Origin: Candidatus Izimoplasma sp. ZiA1
GTDB taxonomy: Bacteria > Bacillota_I > Bacilli_A > Izemoplasmatales > Izemoplasmataceae
Direction of reading: 5' to 3'
DNA: 64,000 nt
NCBI GenBank assembly: GCA_002285055.1
Contig: NQYJ01000002.1
Coordinates: 228,378 to 292,377, forward strand
The number at the start of each line of letters is the position of its first letter. Within the stretch, counting starts at the first letter, position 1. Below the pieces are notes generated by a model, which saw nothing but the letters and a program-made list of their open reading frames with translations, was not told the origin of the DNA and ran no database searches. Positions 41,194 through 51,016 of the stretch are shown here, in pieces. The position numbers and the translations under genes were made by a program.

Positions 41194-41209
41194 TATAGTA
41201 TTGTATAAT
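41181..41209 (+). promoter_or_regulatory. Promoter of hrcA-grpE-dnaK-dnaJ operon
   Basis: TTGACA (41181-41186), 17 bases, TATAAT (41204-41209), a near-consensus vegetative promoter nested between two CIRCE operators. Confidence 0.88.
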
Positions 41210-41213
41210 AATT

Positions 41214-41240
41214 TTAGCAAACATCAATCGCGAGTGCTAA
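41214..41240. promoter_or_regulatory. CIRCE element 2 (HrcA operator)
   Basis: TTAGCAAAC (41214-41222), nine bases, GAGTGCTAA (41232-41240). The right arm is perfect and the left arm has seven of nine matches. It lies at and just downstream of the transcription start, directly before the hrcA ribosome site CGGAGGTGAT. Confidence 0.88.
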
Positions 41241-41253
41241 CGGAGGTGATTTT

Positions 41254-42267
41254 ATGCTTACAGAAAGACAAATATTAGTTTTAAAATTTATAGTTGAGGA
41301 ATTTGTTAGAACTGCAGAACCAATAGGTTCAAGAACACTTTCAAAATTACTTGATTTTTCACCTGCGACATTAAGAAACGAGATGGCTGATTTAGAAGAA
41401 CTTGGGTATATTGAAAAAACTCATACTTCAAGTGGAAGAATCCCAAGTGATAAAGGTTATCATTTCTATGTTGAATTTATCCTAAATAATCAAGAAAACT
41501 TTGACGCTAGCTTCAATGTCATTGATGAACTGTTTAAAAACAAGGATTTTAAAAGAGATGAAGCAATAACTCAAGCGATGAATTTGCTTAGTCAGCTGAC
41601 AAATTATACAACCATAGCCCTTGGACCAAATGCCTATGGATCAAAAGTGAAAAAGATTGAGTTAATCAATTTATATGATGATCGTGCTTTATTAATCATA
41701 ATCACTAATCTAGGTCATGTTGAAAGTAAACATTTAATTGTTCCAGACGGTGTTAATGTTGAAGAAATGAAGCGTGTAATCGAGATATTTAATGATGTTT
41801 TATTTGATTGTCCGATTGGTAAAGTAAGTGAAAAACTTCATTATGAAATTAATCAGGATAAGATAAAAGATATCTTAATATATAATCAATCAATAATAGA
41901 TACATTCTTAGAAGCGTTTGCCAAGTTCACTCAATCAAAATACTATTTATCAGGTCAAAACAATATGTTATATCAACCTGAATTTAGTAGTGTAGAGCGG
42001 GTAAGAGAACTATTAACCTTCTTTGAAAAAAATGAAATATTTAAACTAGTTAATGACACAACGGCTACAGGTTTAACCGTAAATATAGGGAAAGATAACC
42101 AGATTAGTGCAATGCAAGATTGTACAGTAATCACAATACCTTATGATGTAAATGATACTCAAAAAGGAACAATCGCAGTTGTAGGTCCAACAAGAATGGA
42201 GTATCAAAAAGTTATTCCATTAATAAAATATCTTGCTTCACACATGTCTAAGTTATACAAGGAGTAG
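41254..42267 (+). CDS. hrcA: Heat-inducible transcription repressor HrcA
   Basis: A 337-residue HrcA. The N-terminal winged helix (RQILVLKFIVEEFVRTAEPIGSRTL, with LDFSPATLRNEMADLEELGYIEK) covers about 5-70, and the GAF-like inducer domain with the hairpin insertion (about 105-330) ends in TQKGTIAVVGPTRMEYQKVI. It represses its own operon through the two CIRCE sites and is normally kept active by GroEL. It is followed after 3 bases by grpE. Confidence 0.95.
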   Translation: MLTERQILVLKFIVEEFVRTAEPIGSRTLSKLLDFSPATLRNEMADLEELGYIEKTHTSSGRIPSDKGYHFYVEFILNNQENFDASFNVIDELFKNKDFKRDEAITQAMNLLSQLTNYTTIALGPNAYGSKVKKIELINLYDDRALLIIITNLGHVESKHLIVPDGVNVEEMKRVIEIFNDVLFDCPIGKVSEKLHYEINQDKIKDILIYNQSIIDTFLEAFAKFTQSKYYLSGQNNMLYQPEFSSVERVRELLTFFEKNEIFKLVNDTTATGLTVNIGKDNQISAMQDCTVITIPYDVNDTQKGTIAVVGPTRMEYQKVIPLIKYLASHMSKLYKE

Positions 42268-42270
42268 AAA

Positions 42271-42894
42271 ATGGCAAAGGAAAAGAAAGCAAAAGAAGTT
42301 AAAGAAGAGGTTTTAGAAGAATCAAAATGTTGTAGTGATGAATCAGAATGTTGCAGTGATGATTCGACTTGCTGTAGCGAAGAATCAAATTGCTGTAGCG
42401 ATGAATCAACTTGCTGTAGCGCTGAATCAACTTGCTGTAAAGAGGAAACATTAGAAGAAAAACTAAGCAAAGAAGTTCAAAATTTAAAAGATCAATTGCT
42501 AAGAAATCAAGCAGAACTTGAAAATTTTAAAAAACGCATTAATGATGAACGAATCAAAGAAAGAAAATATGCTAGTATGGATGTTTGTAAAGGATTACTA
42601 TCTCCACTAGATACATTTGATTTAGCTTTGAAACAAGAAATTAAAGATGAAGCTACATTAAATTTTGTTAAAGGATTCAAGATGATAGAGGATCAAATAT
42701 TTAACGCCTTAAAAGATCAAGGTGTATGTGAAATTGAAGCACAAGACAAAAAGTATGATCCATTTTATCATCAAGCAATAATGAAAGAAAAATTAGAAGG
42801 CGTAGAACCTGAGATGGTAACTGATGTACTACAAAAGGGTTACATGTTTAAAGACAGAGTACTTAGACCTTCAATTGTAAAAATAAGTGAATAA
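42271..42894 (+). CDS. grpE: GrpE nucleotide exchange factor with Cys-rich N-terminal repeats
   Basis: A 207-residue GrpE. The conserved coiled coil (LKDQLLRNQAELENFKKR, about 74-95) and C-terminal beta domain (KKYDPFYHQAIM, then LQKGYMFKDRVLRPSIVKIS) are normal. It releases ADP from DnaK. Residues 20-56 are unusual: six Cys-Cys pairs at 20/21, 27/28, 34/35, 41/42, 48/49 and 55/56, each followed by an acidic/Ser spacer, exactly seven residues apart. Acidic N-termini are common in GrpE but a regular 12-Cys array is not. Metal binding or redox sensing is an inference. The underlying DNA is a 21-base tandem repeat. Confidence 0.93.
   Translation: MAKEKKAKEVKEEVLEESKCCSDESECCSDDSTCCSEESNCCSDESTCCSAESTCCKEETLEEKLSKEVQNLKDQLLRNQAELENFKKRINDERIKERKYASMDVCKGLLSPLDTFDLALKQEIKDEATLNFVKGFKMIEDQIFNALKDQGVCEIEAQDKKYDPFYHQAIMKEKLEGVEPEMVTDVLQKGYMFKDRVLRPSIVKISE
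42328..42453 (+). repeat. 21-base tandem repeat inside grpE (about 6 units)
   Basis: Units read TGYTGYAGYGAWGAWTCAAMT-like at 42328, 42349, 42370, 42391, 42412 and 42433 (last unit diverged). They encode CC-x5 heptads. The third-position differences between units indicate that the repeat is not brand new and the protein pattern is retained. Confidence 0.85.
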
Positions 42895-44739
<1,845 letters not shown>

Positions 44740-44748
44740 TCAGTGAGA

Positions 44749-44768
44749 AGAAGCAGGGAACTGCTTCT
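44749..44768 (+). other. RNA hairpin between dnaK and dnaJ
   Basis: Eight-pair stem AGAAGCAG (44749-44756) with CTGCTTCT (44761-44768), closed by a GGAA tetraloop of the GNRA type. No T-run follows, so it is more likely a processing or stability element than a full terminator. Confidence 0.6.
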
Positions 44769-44790
44769 CTTACTCTTAAGAGGTGAGAAT

Positions 44791-45900
44791 ATGGATAAAA
44801 GAGATTATTATGACGTTTTAGGCATTAATAAATCTTCATCAGATCAAGAAATTAAGGGTGCCTATCGTAAACTTGCAAAAAAATATCACCCTGACGTATC
44901 TACAGAAGACAACGCCGAAGCAAAATTTAAAGAAGTACAAGAAGCATATGAGGTACTTAGTGATTCTACAAAACGTTCTCAGTATGACCAATTTGGTCAT
45001 CAAGCAAATAATGGACAAGGATTTAATTCACAAGGATTTGGTGGATTTGATTTTGATATAAATGATATTTTCTCAAGTTTCTTTGGTGGAGGTGGAGGTA
45101 ATCAAAGGTCATCTAACCGCCCCCGTAAAGGTTCAGACCTACAAAGAAGAATGGTAATAAGTTTTAAAGAATCAATCTTTGGAGCTAAAAAGAAAATTAA
45201 AGTTAATGTTCATGAAGAATGCTCTACATGTCATGGAAGTGGAGCACATTCAAAAAATGATGTAAAAACGTGTTCTAAATGTCATGGAAGTGGACGTATT
45301 ACAGTTGAACAACAAACATTATTTGGTAGAACTCGTACTCAAGCTGCATGTAATGTATGTGGTGGAACAGGTAAAGAAATAACTAAAAAATGTAGTACTT
45401 GTCATGGTGATGGAATTATCACTAAGACAAAAGAAATCGAAGTTACGGTTCCTGAGGGAATTGATCATGGACAACAAATTAGATTAGAAGGTTATGGAAA
45501 CAAAGGTCATAATGGTGGACCTACCGGAGATTTATATATTCTATTTGAAGTTAAAAATGATACAATATTTGAAAGACATGGTGATGATTTAGTAATGGAA
45601 GCACCTGTTACTATATCTCAAGCAGCTCTTGGTGGCTCGATTAAAATTCCAACACCATATGGTGATGTAAAATTAAAAATCCCAGCTGGAACTCAATCAA
45701 AAACAACATTTAGATTACGTGGTAAAGGTGCTCCTAATGTTAGAAGTAAACGTAAGGGTGACCAACATGTAATTGTTACTGTTGTTACTCCGTCTAATTT
45801 AACTAAAAAGCAAATAAAACTATTTGAACAACTTGAGGAAACTGATTTAACAGATAACTCATCAATTTGGAAAAAGTTTAAAAGTGCATTCAAACTATAA
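44791..45900 (+). CDS. dnaJ: Chaperone protein DnaJ (Hsp40)
   Basis: A 369-residue DnaJ. The J-domain (RDYYDVLGINKSSSDQEIKGAYRKLAKKYHPD, with the HPD triplet) occupies about 1-70, followed by a Gly/Phe-rich linker. The central zinc domain has four CxxCxGxG repeats (CSTCHGSG, CSKCHGSG, CNVCGGTG, CSTCHGDG). The C-terminal peptide-binding domains end the protein. It starts at ATG 44791 with AGGTGA just upstream; a GTG at 44743 in frame would run through the hairpin. Confidence 0.97.
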   Translation: MDKRDYYDVLGINKSSSDQEIKGAYRKLAKKYHPDVSTEDNAEAKFKEVQEAYEVLSDSTKRSQYDQFGHQANNGQGFNSQGFGGFDFDINDIFSSFFGGGGGNQRSSNRPRKGSDLQRRMVISFKESIFGAKKKIKVNVHEECSTCHGSGAHSKNDVKTCSKCHGSGRITVEQQTLFGRTRTQAACNVCGGTGKEITKKCSTCHGDGIITKTKEIEVTVPEGIDHGQQIRLEGYGNKGHNGGPTGDLYILFEVKNDTIFERHGDDLVMEAPVTISQAALGGSIKIPTPYGDVKLKIPAGTQSKTTFRLRGKGAPNVRSKRKGDQHVIVTVVTPSNLTKKQIKLFEQLEETDLTDNSSIWKKFKSAFKL

Positions 45901-45922
45901 AAGGCTAATTTTTAGCCTTTTT
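45899..45922 (+). terminator. Terminator of the dnaK operon
   Basis: Stem AAGGCTAA (45901-45908) with TTAGCCTT (45912-45919), then T residues. Confidence 0.8.
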
Positions 45923-45943
45923 GTTTTTAATCAAAAAAACATA

Positions 45944-45952
45944 TGATATAAT
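45944..45952 (+). promoter_or_regulatory. Extended -10 promoter upstream of mtaB
   Basis: TGATATAAT, an extended -10 (TGN followed by TATAAT at 45947-45952), about 80 bases before the start at 46031. No clear -35 box. Confidence 0.5.
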
Positions 45953-46030
45953 CATAAATGGTCATTATTAATACAAAATATAATAAGCTAATTACATTAT
46001 TTGTGGAATTAGTAATAGGAGTGAATTTTT

Positions 46031-47317
46031 ATGAAAATTGCTTTTCACACATTAGGATGTAAAGTTAATACATATGAAACAGAATCAATCTCAAAATTAT
46101 TTACAGATAATGGATATGTGAGAGTTAAAGATAATGAGTTTGCTGATGTATATGTAATCAACACTTGTACCGTTACTAATCAAGCTTCCTCAAAAAGTCG
46201 TAAGTCTATAAGAAAACTAATAAAAATGAACCCAGAAGCGATTATCGCAGTAATGGGATGCTATTCACAAGTCTCTGAAGAGGAAATAGCAGTAATTGAA
46301 GGTGTAGACATAATTATTGGGACAACACATAGAGAACATTTATATGAACTAGTATCTAGAGTTAAAAGAGATAGAGAAAAAATTAGTGAAGTAAAAGACG
46401 TATCTAGATATCGTGAGTTTGATATAGTCAACGTCACAAACTTCACAGAAAACACTAGAGCATTTCTAAAAATCCAAGATGGATGTAATAATTTTTGTAC
46501 TTATTGCATAATTCCTTTTGCAAGAGGAAGAGTGCGCTCTAGAAAAAAAGATGAAGTTCTTAATGAAGCTATCGAACTAGTAAAAAATGGGTATCAGGAA
46601 ATTGTTTTAACAGGGATTCACACAGGAGCATACGGTGTTGATTTAGATAATTATTCGCTTTATTACTTATTAAAAGATTTAGCTGATATAACCGAGTTAA
46701 AACGAATTAGAATTTCTTCTATTGAAATTAATGAGCTAACAGATGAAATCATTGATTTAATAGCTTCAAATTCAAAATTCGCACGTCATCTTCATATTCC
46801 ATTGCAAAGTGGATCTGATGAGATACTTAAAAAAATGCATAGAAAATATACAAAGGAACAGTTTTTTAGTAAAATTAACGAGATTAAACAAAAAGTTGAA
46901 AATATCGCAATTACTACTGATATTATTGTTGGTTTTCCAAGTGAATCTGACAATAATTTTAGAGAAATGTACGACTTTATTGCAAAATGTGAGTTTTCAG
47001 AACTGCATGTTTTTCCATTCTCAAAACGAAATGGAACTAAAGCTGCATTAATTAAAGACCAAATTAACGGTATAACAAAAACCTTAAGAGTAAATGAGTT
47101 ATTAGAACTTAATGACAAACTAGCAAATAAATATCGACAGCTTCAAAAAAAACCTTTGAGTATCATTTTTGAAACTAGCGATGATGAATATACTTATGGA
47201 CATACAACTAATTACTTAAAAGTTGCAGTAAAGAAAGATGTAACTTTGCATAATACGCTAAAATCATGTCTAATAACAAAATATGGATATCCAATTAGTT
47301 ACGGAGTAATAGCATAA
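46031..47317 (+). CDS. mtaB: tRNA N6-threonylcarbamoyladenosine(37) methylthiotransferase (MtaB)
   Basis: A 428-residue radical-SAM methylthiotransferase. The N-terminal UPF0004 domain has three Cys (LGCKVNTYE, NTCTVTNQA, MGCYSQ). The radical-SAM CxxxCxxC is in DGCNNFCTYCIIPFARGR (about 151-168), and a TRAM-like C-terminus follows. It converts t6A37 to ms2t6A37 in tRNAs that read ANN codons. The VNTYE form near the N-terminus distinguishes MtaB from MiaB. It is a single-gene unit with a clear terminator. Confidence 0.92.
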   Translation: MKIAFHTLGCKVNTYETESISKLFTDNGYVRVKDNEFADVYVINTCTVTNQASSKSRKSIRKLIKMNPEAIIAVMGCYSQVSEEEIAVIEGVDIIIGTTHREHLYELVSRVKRDREKISEVKDVSRYREFDIVNVTNFTENTRAFLKIQDGCNNFCTYCIIPFARGRVRSRKKDEVLNEAIELVKNGYQEIVLTGIHTGAYGVDLDNYSLYYLLKDLADITELKRIRISSIEINELTDEIIDLIASNSKFARHLHIPLQSGSDEILKKMHRKYTKEQFFSKINEIKQKVENIAITTDIIVGFPSESDNNFREMYDFIAKCEFSELHVFPFSKRNGTKAALIKDQINGITKTLRVNELLELNDKLANKYRQLQKKPLSIIFETSDDEYTYGHTTNYLKVAVKKDVTLHNTLKSCLITKYGYPISYGVIA

Positions 47318-47356
47318 AAAAACCTTTAGCAAACAGCTAAAGGTTTATTTTTTTTA
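47316..47356. terminator. Bidirectional terminator after mtaB
   Basis: Stem AAACCTTTAGC (47320-47330) with GCTAAAGGTTT (47336-47346), with A and T runs on both sides. It also fits the end of the convergent hypothetical gene. Confidence 0.85.
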
Positions 47357-47914
47357 CTTAATTAAGTATCCAATACTAATATCTTGTTCATTTATGTAAA
47401 TATCATATTCTTGTTCTTCAAGAATTGCTTCTGGTAAATTATGTAAGAACAAAATGAATTGGTCTAAACAATCAAATTTGTTAGTAAAGTTCACAAACTC
47501 TTTCATAGGTTTTTTAAACTTCGAACGATAGATTATTTTTTTCTCATTCTTTGCATAAATCTGAATTTTTTTCTTTGATCTTTTAAATAGCTTTCCGTGT
47601 GTATAACGAACTAGAACCGGCAGTTCATCAAGTTTATATGCAAAATACTTTTTAACAAGTTTCTTCCCACGACCTTTAAGCTTTTTAAATGAATTAGTGT
47701 TCTTTTTTCTTTTTCTCTTAATTTTATCAACTAATGCAGGTCCATTAAACTTTTTAGCTCTTAATTTCTTTGATTTTTTCATAAATCTTTTATTTCCTAA
47801 ATAGAGGCGCATTGTTTTCCAAATTCTAAAAAGCACTAATAAAATTAATACTCCAATTCCAATACTTAATAGAAAATTATCCTCAACAAAAACTCTAATT
47901 TCTTCTATTGGCAT
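47354..47914 (-). CDS. Hypothetical membrane-anchored, highly basic protein
   Basis: A 186-residue protein I do not recognise. One N-terminal membrane helix (about 14-31, LLSIGIGVLILLVLFRIW) is preceded by an acidic stretch. Residues 32-130 are exceptionally rich in Lys and Arg (for example KIKRKRKKNTNSFKKLKGRGKK), and the C-terminal 50 residues are acidic. Topology would place the basic part in the cytoplasm. Nucleic-acid, ribosome or membrane-surface binding is possible but not shown. A GGAAGTG ribosome site precedes ATG 47914. It lies opposite the rpsU-phoH cluster. Confidence 0.7.
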   Translation of the reverse strand: MPIEEIRVFVEDNFLLSIGIGVLILLVLFRIWKTMRLYLGNKRFMKKSKKLRAKKFNGPALVDKIKRKRKKNTNSFKKLKGRGKKLVKKYFAYKLDELPVLVRYTHGKLFKRSKKKIQIYAKNEKKIIYRSKFKKPMKEFVNFTNKFDCLDQFILFLHNLPEAILEEQEYDIYINEQDISIGYLIK

Positions 47915-47995
47915 AATATCACTTCCTTTTTAATAATTTTACCATACTCTTTTTACCTAAGCAATTAATAAAATTTAACAATTATCACAAATCGC

Positions 47996-48024
47996 TTTAC
48001 AAACATAACAATATTTGATATTAT
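47996..48024 (+). promoter_or_regulatory. Promoter of rpsU
   Basis: TTTACA (47996-48001), 17 bases, TATTAT (48019-48024), about 48 bases before ATG 48073. Confidence 0.65.
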
Positions 48025-48072
48025 AAGTACGGCAAAATAAAGCTAGTTAAAGAGTGGAAGGAGGGAAACCTC

Positions 48073-48246
48073 ATGGCAAAAACAGTAGTTAGAGAAAATG
48101 AAACAATAGAAGACGCGTTGAGAAGATTCAAGCGCGATGTTTCACGTTCAGGTACCCTTGCAGAAGCTCGTAAAAGAGAATATTATTTGAAACCAAGTGT
48201 ATCAAAAAAATTAAAACAAAAAGCTAACAAGAAAAAAGGCAGATAA
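48073..48246 (+). CDS. rpsU: 30S ribosomal protein S21
   Basis: A 57-residue S21. It reads [20 protein letters not shown], continues [18 protein letters not shown] and has a Lys-rich C-terminus. The small size and RRFKRDVSR pattern are diagnostic. It acts on the 30S platform near the anti-Shine-Dalgarno region. AAGGAGGG lies 7 bases before the ATG, and the bases between form a GAGG-GAAA-CCTC hairpin that could hide part of the ribosome site. It begins the rpsU-phoH-ybeY-...-rpoD region that is widely conserved in Bacillota. Confidence 0.95.
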   Translation: MAKTVVRENETIEDALRRFKRDVSRSGTLAEARKREYYLKPSVSKKLKQKANKKKGR

Positions 48247-48254
48247 ATTATAAA

Positions 48255-48282
48255 ATGACGGTGATTTCACCGTTATTTTTTT
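48255..48282 (+). terminator. Terminator after rpsU
   Basis: Stem ACGGTGA (48258-48264) with TCACCGT (48267-48273), then ATTTTTT. Confidence 0.78.
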
Positions 48283-48300
48283 CCAAAAATTTAGACTGAT

Positions 48301-48309
48301 ATGGTATAA
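48301..48309 (+). promoter_or_regulatory. Extended -10 promoter upstream of phoH
   Basis: TGGTATAAT, an extended -10 (TATAAT at 48304-48309), 26 bases before the phoH start. The -35 region is weak. Confidence 0.55.
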
Positions 48310-48334
48310 TTACAATATAAAGGAGACTGATATA

Positions 48335-49315
48335 TTGGAAAAACTATACAAGCTGAATACAAGTTTTAATGATTCTAGAGTGTTTCAAATTGTAACGGGG
48401 AATAACGACCGTAATATTACAGTGTTATCATCACTGCTTAATGTTAATGTTTATTCAAAAGGTGATGATATATTTGTGGATAGCAATGATGAAGCTGTTA
48501 TCAAGATCCTTGAAGTTGTATTTGAAGCCTTAATAAAAATTGCTTCAACTAACATAATTATCAAAGAAAGAGACGTTATCTATATTGCAAAACTCGCTGA
48601 AAGTAAAGGTGTAGACCAAATAACTAGTGTTTATACAAAACGTGAGTTTATTGTAAAAACATACAATGGAAAGTCTCTATATGCAAAAACCTTAAATCAA
48701 AAATTGTATCTTGATGCAATCAATAAGAATGACATGGTTTTTAGTATTGGACCTGCTGGTACTGGTAAAACATATGTTGCCGTTATTAATGCTATTGCTA
48801 AACTAAAAACAGGTGAAGTTAAAAAAATCATATTAACTAGACCCGCTGTTGAAGCTGGCGAAAATCTGGGATTTTTACCAGGTGATTTAAAAGAAAAAGT
48901 TGATCCTTATTTACGACCATTATATGACGCTTTATATGAAGTGTTAGGTTCAACGCAAGTAGAAGAGATGCTTGAAAAAGGAATTATCGAAATTGCACCA
49001 CTTGCTTATATGCGAGGTAGAACACTTGAAAATGCATATGTTATCCTTGATGAAGCTCAAAATACAACAACTAATCAAATGAAATTATTTTTAACAAGAT
49101 TAGGTTTTAACTCTAAAATGGTTATAACAGGTGATATAACACAAATTGATTTACCTAGAAACAAACAAAGTGGAATGATTCAGGCTGTAAAATTACTTGA
49201 AAACCTTAAAGGGATTTCAATAGTTACATTTGATCGTGTTGACGTTATTAGACATCCTCTTGTTCAAAAAGTCTTATCGAGGTATGAAAAACATGAAAAT
49301 CCATTTAATCAATAA
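48335..49315 (+). CDS. phoH: PhoH-like ATPase
   Basis: A 326-residue PhoH family P-loop protein. The N-terminal KH-like part (about 1-105) precedes the ATPase, with Walker A GPAGTGKTYVA (about 137-147) and Walker B YVILDEAQNTT (about 232-242), then MVITGDITQIDLP. It is usually adjacent to ybeY and implicated in RNA metabolism. It starts at TTG 48335, with AAGGAG about 9 bases upstream. Its end overlaps ybeY by 23 bases, indicating coupled translation. Confidence 0.9.
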   Translation: MEKLYKLNTSFNDSRVFQIVTGNNDRNITVLSSLLNVNVYSKGDDIFVDSNDEAVIKILEVVFEALIKIASTNIIIKERDVIYIAKLAESKGVDQITSVYTKREFIVKTYNGKSLYAKTLNQKLYLDAINKNDMVFSIGPAGTGKTYVAVINAIAKLKTGEVKKIILTRPAVEAGENLGFLPGDLKEKVDPYLRPLYDALYEVLGSTQVEEMLEKGIIEIAPLAYMRGRTLENAYVILDEAQNTTTNQMKLFLTRLGFNSKMVITGDITQIDLPRNKQSGMIQAVKLLENLKGISIVTFDRVDVIRHPLVQKVLSRYEKHENPFNQ

Positions 49316-49712
49316 TTACGATAATAAAAATTACGATTTAATTATTAAACCAGTAATTGACCTTGCATCTCAGATTCATTCGGTTCAAAATGATTTTGAA
49401 ATTAATATAGTATTAGTTGATAATCAAACTATAAAAAAATATAATAAAGAATTTAGAAACAAGGACTATGCTACTGATGTTTTAACATTTCCTAATGGTG
49501 AGTTTAAAAATCTAGGAGATTTGATTATTTCTATTGATAAAGTAGAAGAACAATCAATAGAGTATAATCATTCCTTTAATCGTGAACTATCATTCTTAGT
49601 AGTTCATGGATTCTTACATTCAATAGGCTATGACCATCAAACAAAAGAAGAAGAAAATGAAATGATAGAACTTCAAAATGAAGTTTTAAATAAACTAAAA
49701 ATTAATAGATAG
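49293..49712 (+). CDS. ybeY: Endoribonuclease YbeY (rRNA maturation factor)
   Basis: A 139-residue metallo-ribonuclease. The zinc motif HGFLHSIGYDH (about residues 105-115) is diagnostic, preceded by YATDVLTFP (about 60-68). It takes part in 16S rRNA 3'-end maturation and ribosome quality control. ATG 49293 is chosen (GAGG 49279-49282, about 10 bases away); ATG 49284 is possible. It overlaps phoH. Confidence 0.9.
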   Translation: MKIHLINNYDNKNYDLIIKPVIDLASQIHSVQNDFEINIVLVDNQTIKKYNKEFRNKDYATDVLTFPNGEFKNLGDLIISIDKVEEQSIEYNHSFNRELSFLVVHGFLHSIGYDHQTKEEENEMIELQNEVLNKLKINR

Positions 49713-49720
49713 GTGATATA

Positions 49721-50113
49721 ATGAAAAAATTATATGATGAGGCAAAGAGTATCTTGCCAAACAGTTTTGCAAAATATTCAAATTTTAAAGTTGCTGCAGC
49801 TCTTGAAATGAATAATGGGGAAGTTATAACAGGTGTTAATGTTGAAAATGCATCATTTGGTTTAACAAACTGTGCAGAAAGAACAGCGTTATTTGCAGCA
49901 TATACAAAAGGATATCGTAAAAACGATATCAAACAAATCTTAATAACAACAGAACAAGATGACTTTATAAGCCCTTGTGGAGCATGTAGACAAGTTATGA
50001 GAGAGTTAATGCCTGATGATGCATTAGTTCATATGTCAAACAACAAAGGCGAAATTAAAACTGTATCAAATAAGGATTTATTGCCATTTGCCTTCACTGA
50101 TGAGGATTTATAA
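49721..50113 (+). CDS. cdd: Cytidine deaminase
   Basis: A 130-residue homotetrameric-type cytidine deaminase. The zinc site is CAERTALFAA (about 51-60) with PCGACRQVMREL (about 86-97), and the substrate-side residues lie in NVENASFGLTNCAERT. It salvages cytidine and deoxycytidine to uridine and deoxyuridine. It is encoded just after ybeY and overlaps era by one base (TAATG), the usual Bacillota order. Confidence 0.94.
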   Translation: MKKLYDEAKSILPNSFAKYSNFKVAAALEMNNGEVITGVNVENASFGLTNCAERTALFAAYTKGYRKNDIKQILITTEQDDFISPCGACRQVMRELMPDDALVHMSNNKGEIKTVSNKDLLPFAFTDEDL

Positions 50114-51012
50114 TGTTTAAATCTGGATTTATAACAATAGTAGGGAGACCAAATGTTGGTAAATCAACTTTTATAAATAATGTGTTAGGGCAAAAAATTG
50201 CAATTACAAGTCCGAAACCTCAAACCACCAGAAATAATATTTCTGGTATTTATACTGGAGAAGATGCCCAGTTAATATTTATCGACACGCCTGGTATTCA
50301 TAAACCAAAACATAAACTAGGGGAATACATGACAAGAGAAGCTATAAACACACTAAATTCAGTTGATTTAGTTATGTTTATGGTTGATGCAACTCAAAAA
50401 ATGGGTCCTGGAGATAAGTTCATTATGAATGAGCTTAAAAAGTCTAGAGCAAAAGTATTCCTAATTATTAATAAACTTGATTTAGTTGAAGATTATGATA
50501 AATTGAAAAATAATGTTGGAGAATACAAAGCTGAATATAAATTTGACCAAGCTTTCGCAATATCTGCTTTGAATGGTGATAATATTGATTTATTATTACA
50601 AGATATTAAGGATGTTTTAGAAGAAGGTCCAAAATATTATCCAGATGATCAAGTTACTGATCACCCTGAAAAATTTATTATTAGCGAGTTAATCAGAGAA
50701 AAAGTGTTAAGATTAACAAAAGAGGAGGTTCCTCATGGTGTTATGGTATTAATAGACAGCATGAAACCTGCTGAGGACAATCCTAACTTAATGGAAATTT
50801 CTGCATCAATTATCGTTGAAAGAACTTCTCAAAAGGGAATCATCATTGGTAAGGGTGGAAAAATGATTAAAGAAATAGGAACTCAAGCAAGAAAAGACAT
50901 CCTACATTTAATTGGAACTAAAGTCTTTCTTGATTTATATTGCCGAGTTGAAAAAAATTGGAGAAACAAGGAATTTCATTTAAGAAATTTTGGATACCAA
51001 GACGACAGGTGA
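50113..51012 (+). CDS. era: GTPase Era
   Basis: A 299-residue Era. The GTPase motifs are G1 GRPNVGKST (10-18), G3 DTPGIHKPKHKLG (about 58-70) and G4 NKLD (about 119-122). A C-terminal KH domain includes VERTSQKGIIIGKGGKMIKEIG (about 236-257). It binds the 3' end of 16S rRNA and assists 30S assembly. The start overlaps the stop of cdd; recO follows after 4 bases. Confidence 0.96.
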   Translation: MFKSGFITIVGRPNVGKSTFINNVLGQKIAITSPKPQTTRNNISGIYTGEDAQLIFIDTPGIHKPKHKLGEYMTREAINTLNSVDLVMFMVDATQKMGPGDKFIMNELKKSRAKVFLIINKLDLVEDYDKLKNNVGEYKAEYKFDQAFAISALNGDNIDLLLQDIKDVLEEGPKYYPDDQVTDHPEKFIISELIREKVLRLTKEEVPHGVMVLIDSMKPAEDNPNLMEISASIIVERTSQKGIIIGKGGKMIKEIGTQARKDILHLIGTKVFLDLYCRVEKNWRNKEFHLRNFGYQDDR

Positions 51013-51016
51013 TAAT

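Noticed and set aside
41167..41240. One CIRCE element with a long spacer between perfect arms
   Set aside because: The arms are about 57 bases apart. Two CIRCE sites with the normal nine-base spacer, each with one imperfect arm, explain the sequence better.
44858..45061. Plus-strand frame inside dnaJ
   Set aside because: It is an out-of-frame shadow of the J-domain coding region with no start signal.
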